Positions 27,825-36,873 of a stretch of DNA of 64,000 bases are shown here, piece by piece. The notes beneath the pieces are model-generated. The model was not told the DNA's origin. It did no database searches and saw only the letters and a program-made list of their open reading frames with translations. A program made the translations under genes and the position numbers. The stretch's first letter is position 1; every line of letters starts with the position of its first letter. The stretch lies in assembly GCA_004552445.1 (NCBI GenBank), contig SFOJ01000002.1, forward strand, positions 1-64,000, in the 5' to 3' direction. The DNA comes from Mollicutes bacterium (GTDB taxonomy: Bacteria; Bacillota_I; Bacilli_A; RF39; UBA660).

Positions 27825-28787
27825 GTGAACATAGTATTATCAATAATTTTACTATTAATTGGCTTTTATGGTTTAATTAAATGTTCAGATATATTTGTAG
27901 ATGCAATAAGTTCTATTGCAACTAATTTTAAAATGTCCAAAATGATGATTGCTCTTACTGTAGCAGCATTTGGTACATGTGCTCCAGAACTTGCAATATC
28001 ATTTCAAAGCATAAGTTCAGGAAGTGGAGATATAGCACTTGCTAATGTACTTGGAAGCAATGTTGTTAATATCTTGTTGATAATTGGTTTAGCTGCTTGT
28101 GTAGCACCAATAAAAGTAAAAAATGAGGTCACAAAGAAAGAACTACCAATATTATTAGTTATAACAACAGTATTTAGTTTATCAATAATAGCACATTACA
28201 TTGGAGGAACTCCTGATAGTTTTATACTTGATAGATATGATGGATTACTATTTATATTCTTCTTTGGAGTATTTATATTCTATATAATATCAGTAGTAAA
28301 AATGAAACAAGGATTCTTCGAATATAGTAAACCAAAATATAAAATGTTAACATCAATATTACTTTCTGCAATATGTTGTATAGGAATTATAATTGCTAGT
28401 GATTTAGTAGTTGACAACGCTAAAGTATTAGCAGAGACATTAAATGTAAGTACTAAAATAATAACAATGACTGTTATAGTAATTGGAACATCACTTCCAG
28501 AAATGACTATGACAGTAGTTGCTGCTAAAAAGGGTGAATTTGATATAGCACTAGGTAATATAATCGGAACTAATATATTTAATATTGGAATAGTTCTAGG
28601 ACTTCCACTTTTAATATATGGAGGATTTTCATCAGTTAATTTCAACCTTATAGATGTATTAGCAGTACATATAGCAGCATTTACTTTATATTATTTCGCA
28701 CGTAACGATAAAGTATTTTCTAGATTAGAAGGTGCACTTATGATGTTAATGTTTTTAGCATACTATACATATGTATTATTAGCATAA
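27825..28787 (+). CDS. Calcium/sodium antiporter, CaCA family (YrbG-like)
   Basis: 320 residues with ten hydrophobic helices in two halves. The alpha-1 repeat (AAFGTCAPELAIS, GSNVVNILL) and alpha-2 repeat (GTSLPEMTMT, GTNIFNIGIVLGL) carry the cation-binding acidic residues. GTG start after AAGGAGTGGG. It exchanges Ca2+ or a similar cation for Na+ or H+ across the membrane. Confidence 0.93.
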   Translation: MNIVLSIILLLIGFYGLIKCSDIFVDAISSIATNFKMSKMMIALTVAAFGTCAPELAISFQSISSGSGDIALANVLGSNVVNILLIIGLAACVAPIKVKNEVTKKELPILLVITTVFSLSIIAHYIGGTPDSFILDRYDGLLFIFFFGVFIFYIISVVKMKQGFFEYSKPKYKMLTSILLSAICCIGIIIASDLVVDNAKVLAETLNVSTKIITMTVIVIGTSLPEMTMTVVAAKKGEFDIALGNIIGTNIFNIGIVLGLPLLIYGGFSSVNFNLIDVLAVHIAAFTLYYFARNDKVFSRLEGALMMLMFLAYYTYVLLA

Positions 28788-28845
28788 ACTTGCAATACTT
28801 CACTTTTTTCTATATAATTATTATGGAATTGTGAGGTATTTTTTA

Positions 28846-29724
28846 ATGAAAAAGAAATTTGGCGATAGAAGAGATGGAAAGAGAGTTAAAGTAGATGGAT
28901 TACATCAATTATGTATTGATTTAAAACCAAGAAGATGTGATGCAGACGTTTATATCAATCAAAGTATAGATGTAACAAACTTAATTAAATTTATAGAAAA
29001 AAAGAAAAAAGAAAATCCTGATATGAGAATAACATTTTTTCATGCCTTTACGATGGCTTTCGCTAAACTATTTTATAATAGAGATTTGTTAAATAGATTT
29101 ATATGTGATAGAAAAACATATAGAAGAAATGACGTAATAATAGCTTTTGTTGCAAAAATTGCATTTGAAGACTCAAGTGAAGAAGTAATGATTAACTTAA
29201 AAATAGATGCAGATGATACATTAGAGACTGTTAGTAAAAAAATATATACAAGAGTTAAAAAGTTAAGAAATACAAAGCAAACAGATAAAAAAGAAAATAC
29301 TAATAGTGCTGTAGATGTTATAGGATATATGCCGGGAATTATTAGAATACCTTTAGTAGGATTCATTAAATGGTTAGATAAAAAAGGATGGATTCCACGT
29401 GGCTTAGTAGATGATAACATTTACTATAGTACAGTTATTTTATCAAATTTAGGTAACTTAGGTATTGGTTCTATATATCATAACCTTACCAATTTTGGAA
29501 CTAGCTCAATGTTAGCAACAATGGGAAAAATTCATAAAGAAACAACTGTAGATGAAAATGGTAAAACAAAAGTAATAGATGTTTGTGACTTTGGTGTAAA
29601 CATGGATGAGAGAATAGCAGATGGTTATTATTTTGCTAAATCATTAAAAATGTTTGAATATATAATTAATAATCCAGAATTATTGGAAGAAAGAGCAGAT
29701 ACAAAAATAAATTATGAAGAATAG
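28846..29724 (+). CDS. 2-oxoacid dehydrogenase E2/CAT-like acyltransferase lacking the catalytic His
   Basis: 292 residues covering one CAT/E2 catalytic fold (MRITFFHAFTMAFAKLFY; LSNLGNLGIGSIYHNL; GKIHKE). There is no lipoyl or subunit-binding domain. The active-site motif, normally DHRxxDG or HHxxxDG, reads MDERIADGYYFAKSL: the histidine is replaced by glutamate while the aspartate remains. It may be inactive, or use another base. GTGAGGT lies 8 bases before ATG 28846. It overlaps the AMP-ligase gene by 11 bases, so the two products probably work together on acyl groups. Confidence 0.8.
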   Translation: MKKKFGDRRDGKRVKVDGLHQLCIDLKPRRCDADVYINQSIDVTNLIKFIEKKKKENPDMRITFFHAFTMAFAKLFYNRDLLNRFICDRKTYRRNDVIIAFVAKIAFEDSSEEVMINLKIDADDTLETVSKKIYTRVKKLRNTKQTDKKENTNSAVDVIGYMPGIIRIPLVGFIKWLDKKGWIPRGLVDDNIYYSTVILSNLGNLGIGSIYHNLTNFGTSSMLATMGKIHKETTVDENGKTKVIDVCDFGVNMDERIADGYYFAKSLKMFEYIINNPELLEERADTKINYEE

Positions 29725-31576
29725 TGAAGAAATAATTGATAAAAAACAAGAAAAAACAAATAAAAAAGAAGCTAAAAAAGTTCAAAAAGAAAAATTACGT
29801 GTCTTAAAAGAAGAGGCAAAGAAAATAAAAAAAGAACAAAAAGAATTTGATAAAGCTATACGTAAAAATATAGTTTTAACACCATGGACTAAATATTATA
29901 AAAATGGAGTAAGTGAACACTTAAAGTATCCAAATGGTACAATGGTAGGATACTTATTAGAAGCAGTAGCAAGATATCCAGAAGATATAGCAATTGAATA
30001 TTATGGAAGAACTTATACATATAGAGCATTCTATGAAATGATAAGAGATACAGCCAAATCATTAAAAGCAGAAGGTGTAAAAGAAGGAGATAAAATAGCA
30101 ATATTTATGCCAAATACACCTCAAGCAGTAATGATGTTTTATGCTGCAAATATGATAGGAGCAGTTGCTGCATTAATACACCCAATGTCAGCAGAAAATG
30201 AAATACAAGATTATTTAAATACATCAGGAGCAACTTTTCTTTTAACTTTAGACTTAATATATGAAAAAATACATAATATTGTAGACAATACAAAAGTAAA
30301 TAAGATAGTTGTAGCATCAGTTGGAGAAAGTTTAAAAAATATTAAAAAGTTCTTATATAAATTTAAAAGTAGAGGAACTGTACCAAAGATAGAACTTTCT
30401 GATGATATTATGACTTGGAAAGAATTTATTAATTATGGATATGATTATGAAGGAGAAGTTGCATGCCTTAAAGGACCAAATGACCCAGCGGTTATTCTGT
30501 ATAGTGGTGGAACAAGTGGTAAGCCAAAAGGAATACTTTTATCTAATCTTAACTTCAATGCTTTAGCACTTACATGCCATAAAATGATAGAACAATCAGG
30601 TAATAAAGAATCAATACTTGCATTATTACCTATATTCCATGGCTTTGGTTTAGGAGTATGTATTCATACAACACTATGCTGCGGTATGAGAGTAGTATTA
30701 ATACCAAAATTCTCACCAAAAGAATTTGGTCATTTACTTCACAAACATGAAATATCTATTGTATGTGCAGTACCATCACTTTATGAAAGCATGACTAAGA
30801 TGAAGCTGGGAAAACATGATTTATCACATTTAAAATGTGCGATTAGTGGTGGAGACTTCATGTCAAGAGATTTAAAAGATAAAGTTGATACATATCTTAA
30901 AGAACACGGAAGTACTGCAGAAGTAAGAGTTGGATATGGTCTTACAGAAGCAAGCGCAGCAATTTGTGCTACACCAACTGGAGAATATAGAGAAGGTTCA
31001 ATTGGAATTCCATTCCCTGATACATATACTAAAATAGTAAAAGTTGGAACACATGACACTGTACCATATGGAGAAGATGGTGAAATATGTATAAGCGGAC
31101 CTACAGTAATGATGGGATACTTAAATAATTTAGAAGAAACAATTCAAACCCTTCAAGTACATAAAGATGGAAGAACTTGGTTACATACTGGAGATGTTGG
31201 ATGTATGGATAAGGATGGATTTATTTATTTCAAACAAAGAGTTAAAAGAATAATAATTTCAAATGGATACAACTTATATCCATCACATATAGAAACAATA
31301 ATAAATCAACATCCAGCTGTATTCACAAGTACAGTAATTGGAATACCACATCCAAGAAAAACACAAGTAGCAAAAGCATTTATAGTTCTAAAAGAAGGAT
31401 ATAAACCAAGTAAAGATTTAGAAAAAGATATAAGAAAGCATTGTGAAAAAAATCTTGCTATATATAGTTTACCAGCAGAATATGAATTTAGAGAATCTCT
31501 TCCTAAAACTGCTGTTGGAAAAGTAGCATATAGAGAACTTGAAAAAGAAGAAATGAATAAGGAGAATAAACAATAA
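29714..31576 (+). CDS. AMP-forming acyl-CoA synthetase/acyl ligase
   Basis: 620 residues. A very lysine/glutamate-rich N-terminal extension (~55 residues) precedes a complete adenylate-forming enzyme: P-loop YSGGTSGKPKG, A5 GYGLTEASAA, A7 HTGDVGCMDKDG, A8 FKQRVKRIIISNGYN, and the catalytic lysine in PKTAVGKVAYREL. It would activate a carboxylic acid, probably medium or long chain, as acyl-AMP/CoA. It starts inside the E2-like gene and ends 2 bases before the flavoprotein gene: a three-gene operon. Confidence 0.92.
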   Translation: MKNSEEIIDKKQEKTNKKEAKKVQKEKLRVLKEEAKKIKKEQKEFDKAIRKNIVLTPWTKYYKNGVSEHLKYPNGTMVGYLLEAVARYPEDIAIEYYGRTYTYRAFYEMIRDTAKSLKAEGVKEGDKIAIFMPNTPQAVMMFYAANMIGAVAALIHPMSAENEIQDYLNTSGATFLLTLDLIYEKIHNIVDNTKVNKIVVASVGESLKNIKKFLYKFKSRGTVPKIELSDDIMTWKEFINYGYDYEGEVACLKGPNDPAVILYSGGTSGKPKGILLSNLNFNALALTCHKMIEQSGNKESILALLPIFHGFGLGVCIHTTLCCGMRVVLIPKFSPKEFGHLLHKHEISIVCAVPSLYESMTKMKLGKHDLSHLKCAISGGDFMSRDLKDKVDTYLKEHGSTAEVRVGYGLTEASAAICATPTGEYREGSIGIPFPDTYTKIVKVGTHDTVPYGEDGEICISGPTVMMGYLNNLEETIQTLQVHKDGRTWLHTGDVGCMDKDGFIYFKQRVKRIIISNGYNLYPSHIETIINQHPAVFTSTVIGIPHPRKTQVAKAFIVLKEGYKPSKDLEKDIRKHCEKNLAIYSLPAEYEFRESLPKTAVGKVAYRELEKEEMNKENKQ

Positions 31577-31578
31577 GT

Positions 31579-32967
31579 ATGAAAAAGTATGATGTGGCAA
31601 TTATAGGAGCAGGTCCAGCTGGACTTTTCTGTGCCTATGAACTTAAAGAAAAAAATCCTGAACTTAAAGTTGCGCTTATTGATAAAGGACATAGGGCAGA
31701 AACAAGAATGTGTCCTATGAAAGTAAATGGTGGAAAATGTGTAAACTGTAAAGTATGTCAAATATTATCAGGATATGGTGGAGCAGGAACATTTTCAGAT
31801 GGTAAATTAAACTTTATACCAAAGCTTGGGAAAAGTGATTTATTTAAGTATATGTCACAATCAGAGGCATACAAGCTTATAGATGATACAGAAGAAATAT
31901 TTACTAAATTTAAGATGGATAGTGACGTCTATCCATCAAACATGGATGAAGCAAACGAAATAAAAAAAGAAGTTGCCAAAACAGGAGCTAGACTTTTAGT
32001 AATTAAACAGAAACATTTAGGTAGTGATAAACTCCCTGGATATATAAAAGAGTTTACTGATTATTTAGAAAATGAAGATGTAGATATTTATGAAAACTCA
32101 AACGTTGAAGACATAATTAGTAAAAAAGAAGATGAACATGAATTAGTAATAGAAAATAAAGAAAATATAATAGCTAAAAACGTAGTTGTAGCTCCAGGAA
32201 GAACAGGCGCTAAATGGATACAAGAACTAGCTGATAAATATAATATACCATATACAAGCCAAAGCATTGAAATTGGTGTAAGAGTAGAAGTAAGAAAAGA
32301 AATATTAGAAGATATTACTAATGTAATTTATGACCCAACAATATTTATAAAGACTGATACATATACAGATGAAATAAGGACATTCTGTACTAATCCGGGA
32401 GGATTCGTAGCTAAAGAAAACTATTATGGATTTATATGTGTAAATGGACACTCATTAAAAGAGATTAAATCAAATAATTCCAACTTTGCATTTATTAGTA
32501 AAGTTGGTCTTACTGAACCAGTAACAAACACAAGACTATATGGAGAAAGTATTGCTAGAATTGCAAATACTTTAGGTGATGGAAAGCCAATAATTCAATC
32601 ACTTAGAGATTTAAAAAAAGGAAGAAGAAGTGAATGGAAAAGAATAAATAAAGGATTTATAGAACCAACTCTTAAAGATTGTGTAGCAGGAGATTTATCT
32701 TTAGTTCTTCCTCATAGAATAGTTACAAACATATTAGAAGGTTTAGAAAAACTAGATAAGATAATACCTGGTGTTAATAATGATGAAACATTACTTTATG
32801 GACCAGAAATAAAATTTTTTAGTAACGAAATAGATACTAATAACAAATTTAAATTAGATAATTATAATATATATTTTGTTGGAGATGGAGCAGGTAAAGC
32901 AGGAAATATTGTTACTGCAGCTGCAACAGGACTAGTCGCAGCAAGAGATATAATAGAAAGAAAATAA
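31579..32967 (+). CDS. FAD-dependent dehydrogenase, COG2509 family
   Basis: 462 residues. The N-terminal Rossmann motif GAGPAGLFCAYEL binds FAD; a cysteine cluster follows (RMCPMKVNGGKCVNCKVC), then GGAGTFSDGKLNF. The C-terminal FAD segment is YFVGDGAGKAGNIVTAAATG. These are hallmarks of the COG2509 'uncharacterized FAD-dependent dehydrogenase' family. The four clustered cysteines could bind Fe-S or zinc. It ends the operon with the acyltransferase-like protein and acyl ligase; a redox step on a lipid is conceivable but unproven. Confidence 0.88.
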   Translation: MKKYDVAIIGAGPAGLFCAYELKEKNPELKVALIDKGHRAETRMCPMKVNGGKCVNCKVCQILSGYGGAGTFSDGKLNFIPKLGKSDLFKYMSQSEAYKLIDDTEEIFTKFKMDSDVYPSNMDEANEIKKEVAKTGARLLVIKQKHLGSDKLPGYIKEFTDYLENEDVDIYENSNVEDIISKKEDEHELVIENKENIIAKNVVVAPGRTGAKWIQELADKYNIPYTSQSIEIGVRVEVRKEILEDITNVIYDPTIFIKTDTYTDEIRTFCTNPGGFVAKENYYGFICVNGHSLKEIKSNNSNFAFISKVGLTEPVTNTRLYGESIARIANTLGDGKPIIQSLRDLKKGRRSEWKRINKGFIEPTLKDCVAGDLSLVLPHRIVTNILEGLEKLDKIIPGVNNDETLLYGPEIKFFSNEIDTNNKFKLDNYNIYFVGDGAGKAGNIVTAAATGLVAARDIIERK

Positions 32968-32968
32968 A

Positions 32969-33361
32969 AAAATAAATTTTGGGTTTATTATAGTTATAAT
33001 ATTATTGGTTTTAGAAACATCATATATAGCATATGATAAATTCATAGATAAAAATGAACCAAATATTGATTGTGCACAAGGAAGTGGAGAAGCTAATTTT
33101 TATATTTTAACTGCAGATGGTTCTGTTTATAAAATTATAGATGAAATGGATAAAATAAAATCAAATAAAGAATATAAAGGAACATTAAAAAATATCGGAA
33201 TTAAAAATGCAACACAAATTGCTGTGACAGATAATTTTTCATTAAATGATAATGCATTTGTTATTTCACCAACCGTATATATTAAAACATCAGATAATCA
33301 AATATTTACTGATAAGTTATTACTAGATAATGAAGCAATAGTAGAAGTTATTGAAAAATAA
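32969..33361 (+). CDS. Small anchored protein with unresolved start
   Basis: The frame is open from 32957 and reads KKINFGFIIVIILLVLETSY, a typical N-terminal membrane anchor, followed by ~105 mostly polar residues. There is no ATG, GTG or TTG at the expected place: the first usable codon is TTG 33005, inside the hydrophobic helix, without a Shine-Dalgarno. Either a non-standard start (ATA/ATT) is used, or the start codon was lost by mutation next to the flavoprotein stop. The soluble part is not recognised. Confidence 0.5.
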   Translation, partial: KINFGFIIVIILLVLETSYIAYDKFIDKNEPNIDCAQGSGEANFYILTADGSVYKIIDEMDKIKSNKEYKGTLKNIGIKNATQIAVTDNFSLNDNAFVISPTVYIKTSDNQIFTDKLLLDNEAIVEVIEK

Positions 33362-33370
33362 ATTATATGT

Positions 33371-33400
33371 ATAAAAAACTATATTTTTATAGTTTTTTTA
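33371..33400 (+). terminator. Intrinsic terminator before soj
   Basis: AAAAAACTATA pairs with TATAGTTTTTT around a TTTT loop, followed by more T. Confidence 0.8.
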
Positions 33401-33485
33401 TTTTCTTTTTTAATATTTGTAGTTTTATATTTTCAAAAAAATTAATATATGTTAAAATATTACATAGATAAGAGAGGTAACTATC

Positions 33486-34274
33486 GTGGGAAAAATAATA
33501 TCATTAGTAAATCAAAAAGGTGGAGTAGGCAAGACAACAACAAGTATAAATTTATCAAGTTCCCTAGGGCACTTAGGTAAAAAAGTTTTACTAATTGACT
33601 TAGATCCACAAAGTAACAGTACAACTGGACTTGGGATAGATAGAGGTAAAATCAAAAAAAGTATTTATAATGTTATAATGGGCGAATGTGATATAAAAGA
33701 AACAATTATAAAAACACCATTTAAAAATTTAAGTATAATTCCTGCATTAATAGATTTAGCAGGTGTAGATATAGAGTTAATTCAAATAAGTGTACAAGAT
33801 AAAGAATTTATAATTACAGAACAATTAAAAAAACAATTAGATACAATTAGAGATAGATACGATTATATAATTATAGATTGTCCACCAAACTTAGGTATAT
33901 TAACAACTAATGCACTAGCTGCATCAGATTCAGTATTAATACCTATTCAATGTGAATATTACTCATTAGAAGGAGTTAATCAATTATTACATACAGTTCT
34001 TAGAATCCAACAAAAAGTTAACTCAAATTTAGATATAGAGGGAGTTTTATTAACAATGCTAGATGGAAGAACATTACTAGGTTTAGAAGTAGTAGAAGAT
34101 GTACGTAAATTCTTTAATGAAAAAGTGTTTAGTACAATCATTCCAAGATTAGTTAAACTAGTTGAAGCACCATCACATGGAAAACCAATACTAGAATATG
34201 ATCCAAAAAGTAAAGGTGCCCTAGCATATTTAAATTTAGCCAAAGAGGTGATTGAAAGAAATGGAAACAAATAA
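33486..34274 (+). CDS. parA: Chromosome partitioning ATPase Soj/ParA
   Basis: 262 residues. The deviant Walker A KGGVGKTTTSIN, IDLDPQSNSTTG and Walker B YIIIDCPPNLG are present. It forms ATP-dependent dimers on DNA and works with ParB in origin segregation; in Bacillus it also controls DnaA. GTG start after AGAGAGGTAA. It overlaps parB by 14 bases, whose Shine-Dalgarno (GAGGTGATT) lies inside the parA end. Confidence 0.95.
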   Translation: MGKIISLVNQKGGVGKTTTSINLSSSLGHLGKKVLLIDLDPQSNSTTGLGIDRGKIKKSIYNVIMGECDIKETIIKTPFKNLSIIPALIDLAGVDIELIQISVQDKEFIITEQLKKQLDTIRDRYDYIIIDCPPNLGILTTNALAASDSVLIPIQCEYYSLEGVNQLLHTVLRIQQKVNSNLDIEGVLLTMLDGRTLLGLEVVEDVRKFFNEKVFSTIIPRLVKLVEAPSHGKPILEYDPKSKGALAYLNLAKEVIERNGNK

Positions 34275-35154
34275 GAGAAAAGCATTAGGAAGAGGTTTAG
34301 AACAATTATTTAGTAATGAATCATTATATGTAAATCCAATTGACCCAATTGAAGAGATAGTTGAAAACACACCAAAAGAAGATATTGTTGAATTAAATGT
34401 AAGTGAACTTAGAAGTAACCCATATCAACCAAGAAAAACTTTTGAACAAGAAAAATTAGTAGAATTAGCTAATTCAATAAAAGAGTTTGGCGTTCTTGAA
34501 CCAATTATTGTTAAGAAGACTATAAAAGGTTACGAAATAGTAGCTGGAGAAAGAAGAAAAAAAGCATGTGAATTAGTTGGAGTAGAAAAAATACCAGCTA
34601 TTATAAAAGATTTCAGTGATGAAGAAATGATGCAAATAGCTCTTCTTGAAAATATACAACGTGAAGATTTATCAGCTATAGAGGAAGCAGAAGCATATGC
34701 TAATTTAATCAAAGCATTAAATATAACTCAAGAACAACTAGCTAACAAAATAGGTAAAAGTAGAAGTTATATAACAAATATGCTTGGACTTTTAAATCTT
34801 CCAGAATCAGTTAAGAATGATATATTACATGGATTAATATCAATGGGACATGCTAAAGTATTAAGTAAACTTGAAAATGAAGAATTAATTTTAGAACTTG
34901 CTGAAAAAGTTAAATTAGAGCATTTATCAGTACGTGCTTTAGAAGCATTAGCTCAAAATCCAAATTTTAAAAGAAAAAATGAAATTATAAAAATTAAACC
35001 GGTTAATAATTATGGTTATGTTGAAGAAGCAATGAGAGATGCTATTGGTAGTAGAGTTAAAATTAAAAATAAAAAAATAATCATTCCGTTTAATAGTGAT
35101 AAGGACTTAGAAAGAGTTTTAGAAATATTAAATATAGAAGTGAAAGTTGATTAA
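34261..35154 (+). CDS. parB: Chromosome partitioning protein ParB/Spo0J
   Basis: 297 residues. The N-terminal CTPase/ParB motifs include SNPYQPRKTF, VAGERRKKAC and LLENIQREDL. The helix-turn-helix follows (QEQLANKIGKSRSYITNML), then a C-terminal dimerisation domain. ATG 34261 is chosen over TTG 34252. I did not see a consensus parS 16-mer in the window by eye. Order soj-parB-DUF951-(AbgT)-ychF resembles the origin-proximal Bacillota arrangement. Confidence 0.95.
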   Translation: METNKRKALGRGLEQLFSNESLYVNPIDPIEEIVENTPKEDIVELNVSELRSNPYQPRKTFEQEKLVELANSIKEFGVLEPIIVKKTIKGYEIVAGERRKKACELVGVEKIPAIIKDFSDEEMMQIALLENIQREDLSAIEEAEAYANLIKALNITQEQLANKIGKSRSYITNMLGLLNLPESVKNDILHGLISMGHAKVLSKLENEELILELAEKVKLEHLSVRALEALAQNPNFKRKNEIIKIKPVNNYGYVEEAMRDAIGSRVKIKNKKIIIPFNSDKDLERVLEILNIEVKVD

Positions 35155-35155
35155 A

Positions 35156-35341
35156 ATGAATAAAGAGTATAAAATAGGAAGCAAAGTTATTATGAAAAAA
35201 CCACACCCATGTGGAACAAACCTATGGGAAATTACACGAGTTGGTGTTGATATCAAAATAAAATGCATTAAATGTGGTAGAAGCATAATGATGGATAGAA
35301 TTGAATTTGATAAAAAACTAAAGAAAGTTGAGGAAATTTAA
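35156..35341 (+). CDS. DUF951 small zinc-binding-like protein
   Basis: 61 residues. Conserved MKKPHPCGTNLWEI followed by KCIKCGRSIMM: three or four cysteines that could bind zinc. In Bacillota this small gene commonly sits between parB and ychF. ATG 35156 is just after the parB stop, and its own stop overlaps the next ATG by one base (TAATG). Function unknown. Confidence 0.85.
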   Translation: MNKEYKIGSKVIMKKPHPCGTNLWEITRVGVDIKIKCIKCGRSIMMDRIEFDKKLKKVEEI

Positions 35342-36873
35342 TGTTTAAAAAGAAATTAAAATTAAGTCCTATAATGAGCTTTATAATTTTAATCTTTGTA
35401 ATAATACTTTTAAGTGGTTTTCTACATTTACTTAACACTCAAGGTGAGTATACAACAGTTAATAAAGTATCAAGTGAACTTATTAATAATGTAGTTGAAG
35501 TAAAAAGTTTATTTAGTACTAAAGGAATTAAACATATTATAACAACAGCCGTTAATGGATTTGTTAACTTTGAACCATTAGGTGCACTTATAATTGTACT
35601 TATAGGAGTAGGAGTTTTAGAAAAATCAGGATTCATGAAAACATTTTTCACGATACTGACTAGAAACTCAAAGAGATATACAATAACATATATATTGGTA
35701 TTCTTAAGTTTAATATTCTCATTATTAGGTAAAGTCGGATTTGTAGTTATGTTGCCAATAGGTGCATTATTATTTAAATATGGAAGAAGAAATCCACTTG
35801 GAGGAATTGTAGCATCGTTTGCATCACTTTCATTTGGATATGGAATAAATGTATTCTTATCAGCAAATGATAGTACACTGTTAACAATGACATTAAATGC
35901 AGCAAATGTAACAGATCCAAAATATAAAATTGGAGTATTCTTCGCATTATTTATAATGATAGTAGTATTAATAATAACATCTATAGTATTTACTCATATT
36001 ACAGAGAAAATAATAATGCCAAAGTTACCAAGAATAGAAACTGAAGAAGAAGAAGTAAAAATCACAAATAGAGAATTAAGAGGATTAATTATAGGAATAG
36101 GTGCTGGATTCTTATATACATTAATAATTATTTATATGATAATTCCAGGATTACCTTTATCAGGAGTATTACTTGATTCAAGTAGTACAAAATATATAGA
36201 TATGCTTTTCGGAGTAAATTCTATGTTTAATAAAGGATTCATATTTATAATTACATTATTATTTGTAATAATAGGACTTGGATATGGATTAATGACAAAA
36301 ACAATAAAAAATAATAATGATATAGCAGAAAGCTTAGGTTATTCATTAGATGGAATTGGAAGTATATTGGTACTACTATTCTTTGCATCATTATTTATTA
36401 ATATTTATGATGAAAGTGGAATAGGAATGGTATTAGTAGCTTGGACATCTAAAATAATAGGTGGACTTAAGTTTTCAGGAATTGGACTAATATTAACAGT
36501 ATTTGCACTAGTAGCATTAGTTAATATATTCTGTCCAAGTTCAACATTAAAATGGAGTATGCTATCAGGAAATACAGTAACAGTATTAATGACAGAAAGT
36601 ATTAGTCCAGAATTTGCCCAAATAATTTTCTCGGCAGCAGATTCAGTAACTAAAGGACTTACACCATTATTTATGTACTATGTAATATATATAGCATTCT
36701 TAGAAAAATATAATAAAAGCAATGAAACAATAACACTATTTGGTAGTACGAAATATATGATACCATATGCAACATATATAACAGTTATTTGGGCAGTAGT
36801 ATTAGTAGCATGGTATTTAATCGGACTACCTATAGGAATTAATACATTACCGGGGGTAACATATGGCGCTTAA
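35341..36873 (+). CDS. AbgT-family transporter
   Basis: 510 residues with about 12 hydrophobic helices. NFEPLGALIIVLIGVG, LGKVGFVVMLPIGAL and the late re-entrant segment IFCPSSTLKWSML match AbgT/MtrF proteins, which carry p-aminobenzoyl-glutamate or export sulfonamide-like compounds. It is inserted between DUF951 and ychF, genes usually adjacent, and overlaps both (1 and 11 bases). Confidence 0.88.
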   Translation: MFKKKLKLSPIMSFIILIFVIILLSGFLHLLNTQGEYTTVNKVSSELINNVVEVKSLFSTKGIKHIITTAVNGFVNFEPLGALIIVLIGVGVLEKSGFMKTFFTILTRNSKRYTITYILVFLSLIFSLLGKVGFVVMLPIGALLFKYGRRNPLGGIVASFASLSFGYGINVFLSANDSTLLTMTLNAANVTDPKYKIGVFFALFIMIVVLIITSIVFTHITEKIIMPKLPRIETEEEEVKITNRELRGLIIGIGAGFLYTLIIIYMIIPGLPLSGVLLDSSSTKYIDMLFGVNSMFNKGFIFIITLLFVIIGLGYGLMTKTIKNNNDIAESLGYSLDGIGSILVLLFFASLFINIYDESGIGMVLVAWTSKIIGGLKFSGIGLILTVFALVALVNIFCPSSTLKWSMLSGNTVTVLMTESISPEFAQIIFSAADSVTKGLTPLFMYYVIYIAFLEKYNKSNETITLFGSTKYMIPYATYITVIWAVVLVAWYLIGLPIGINTLPGVTYGA

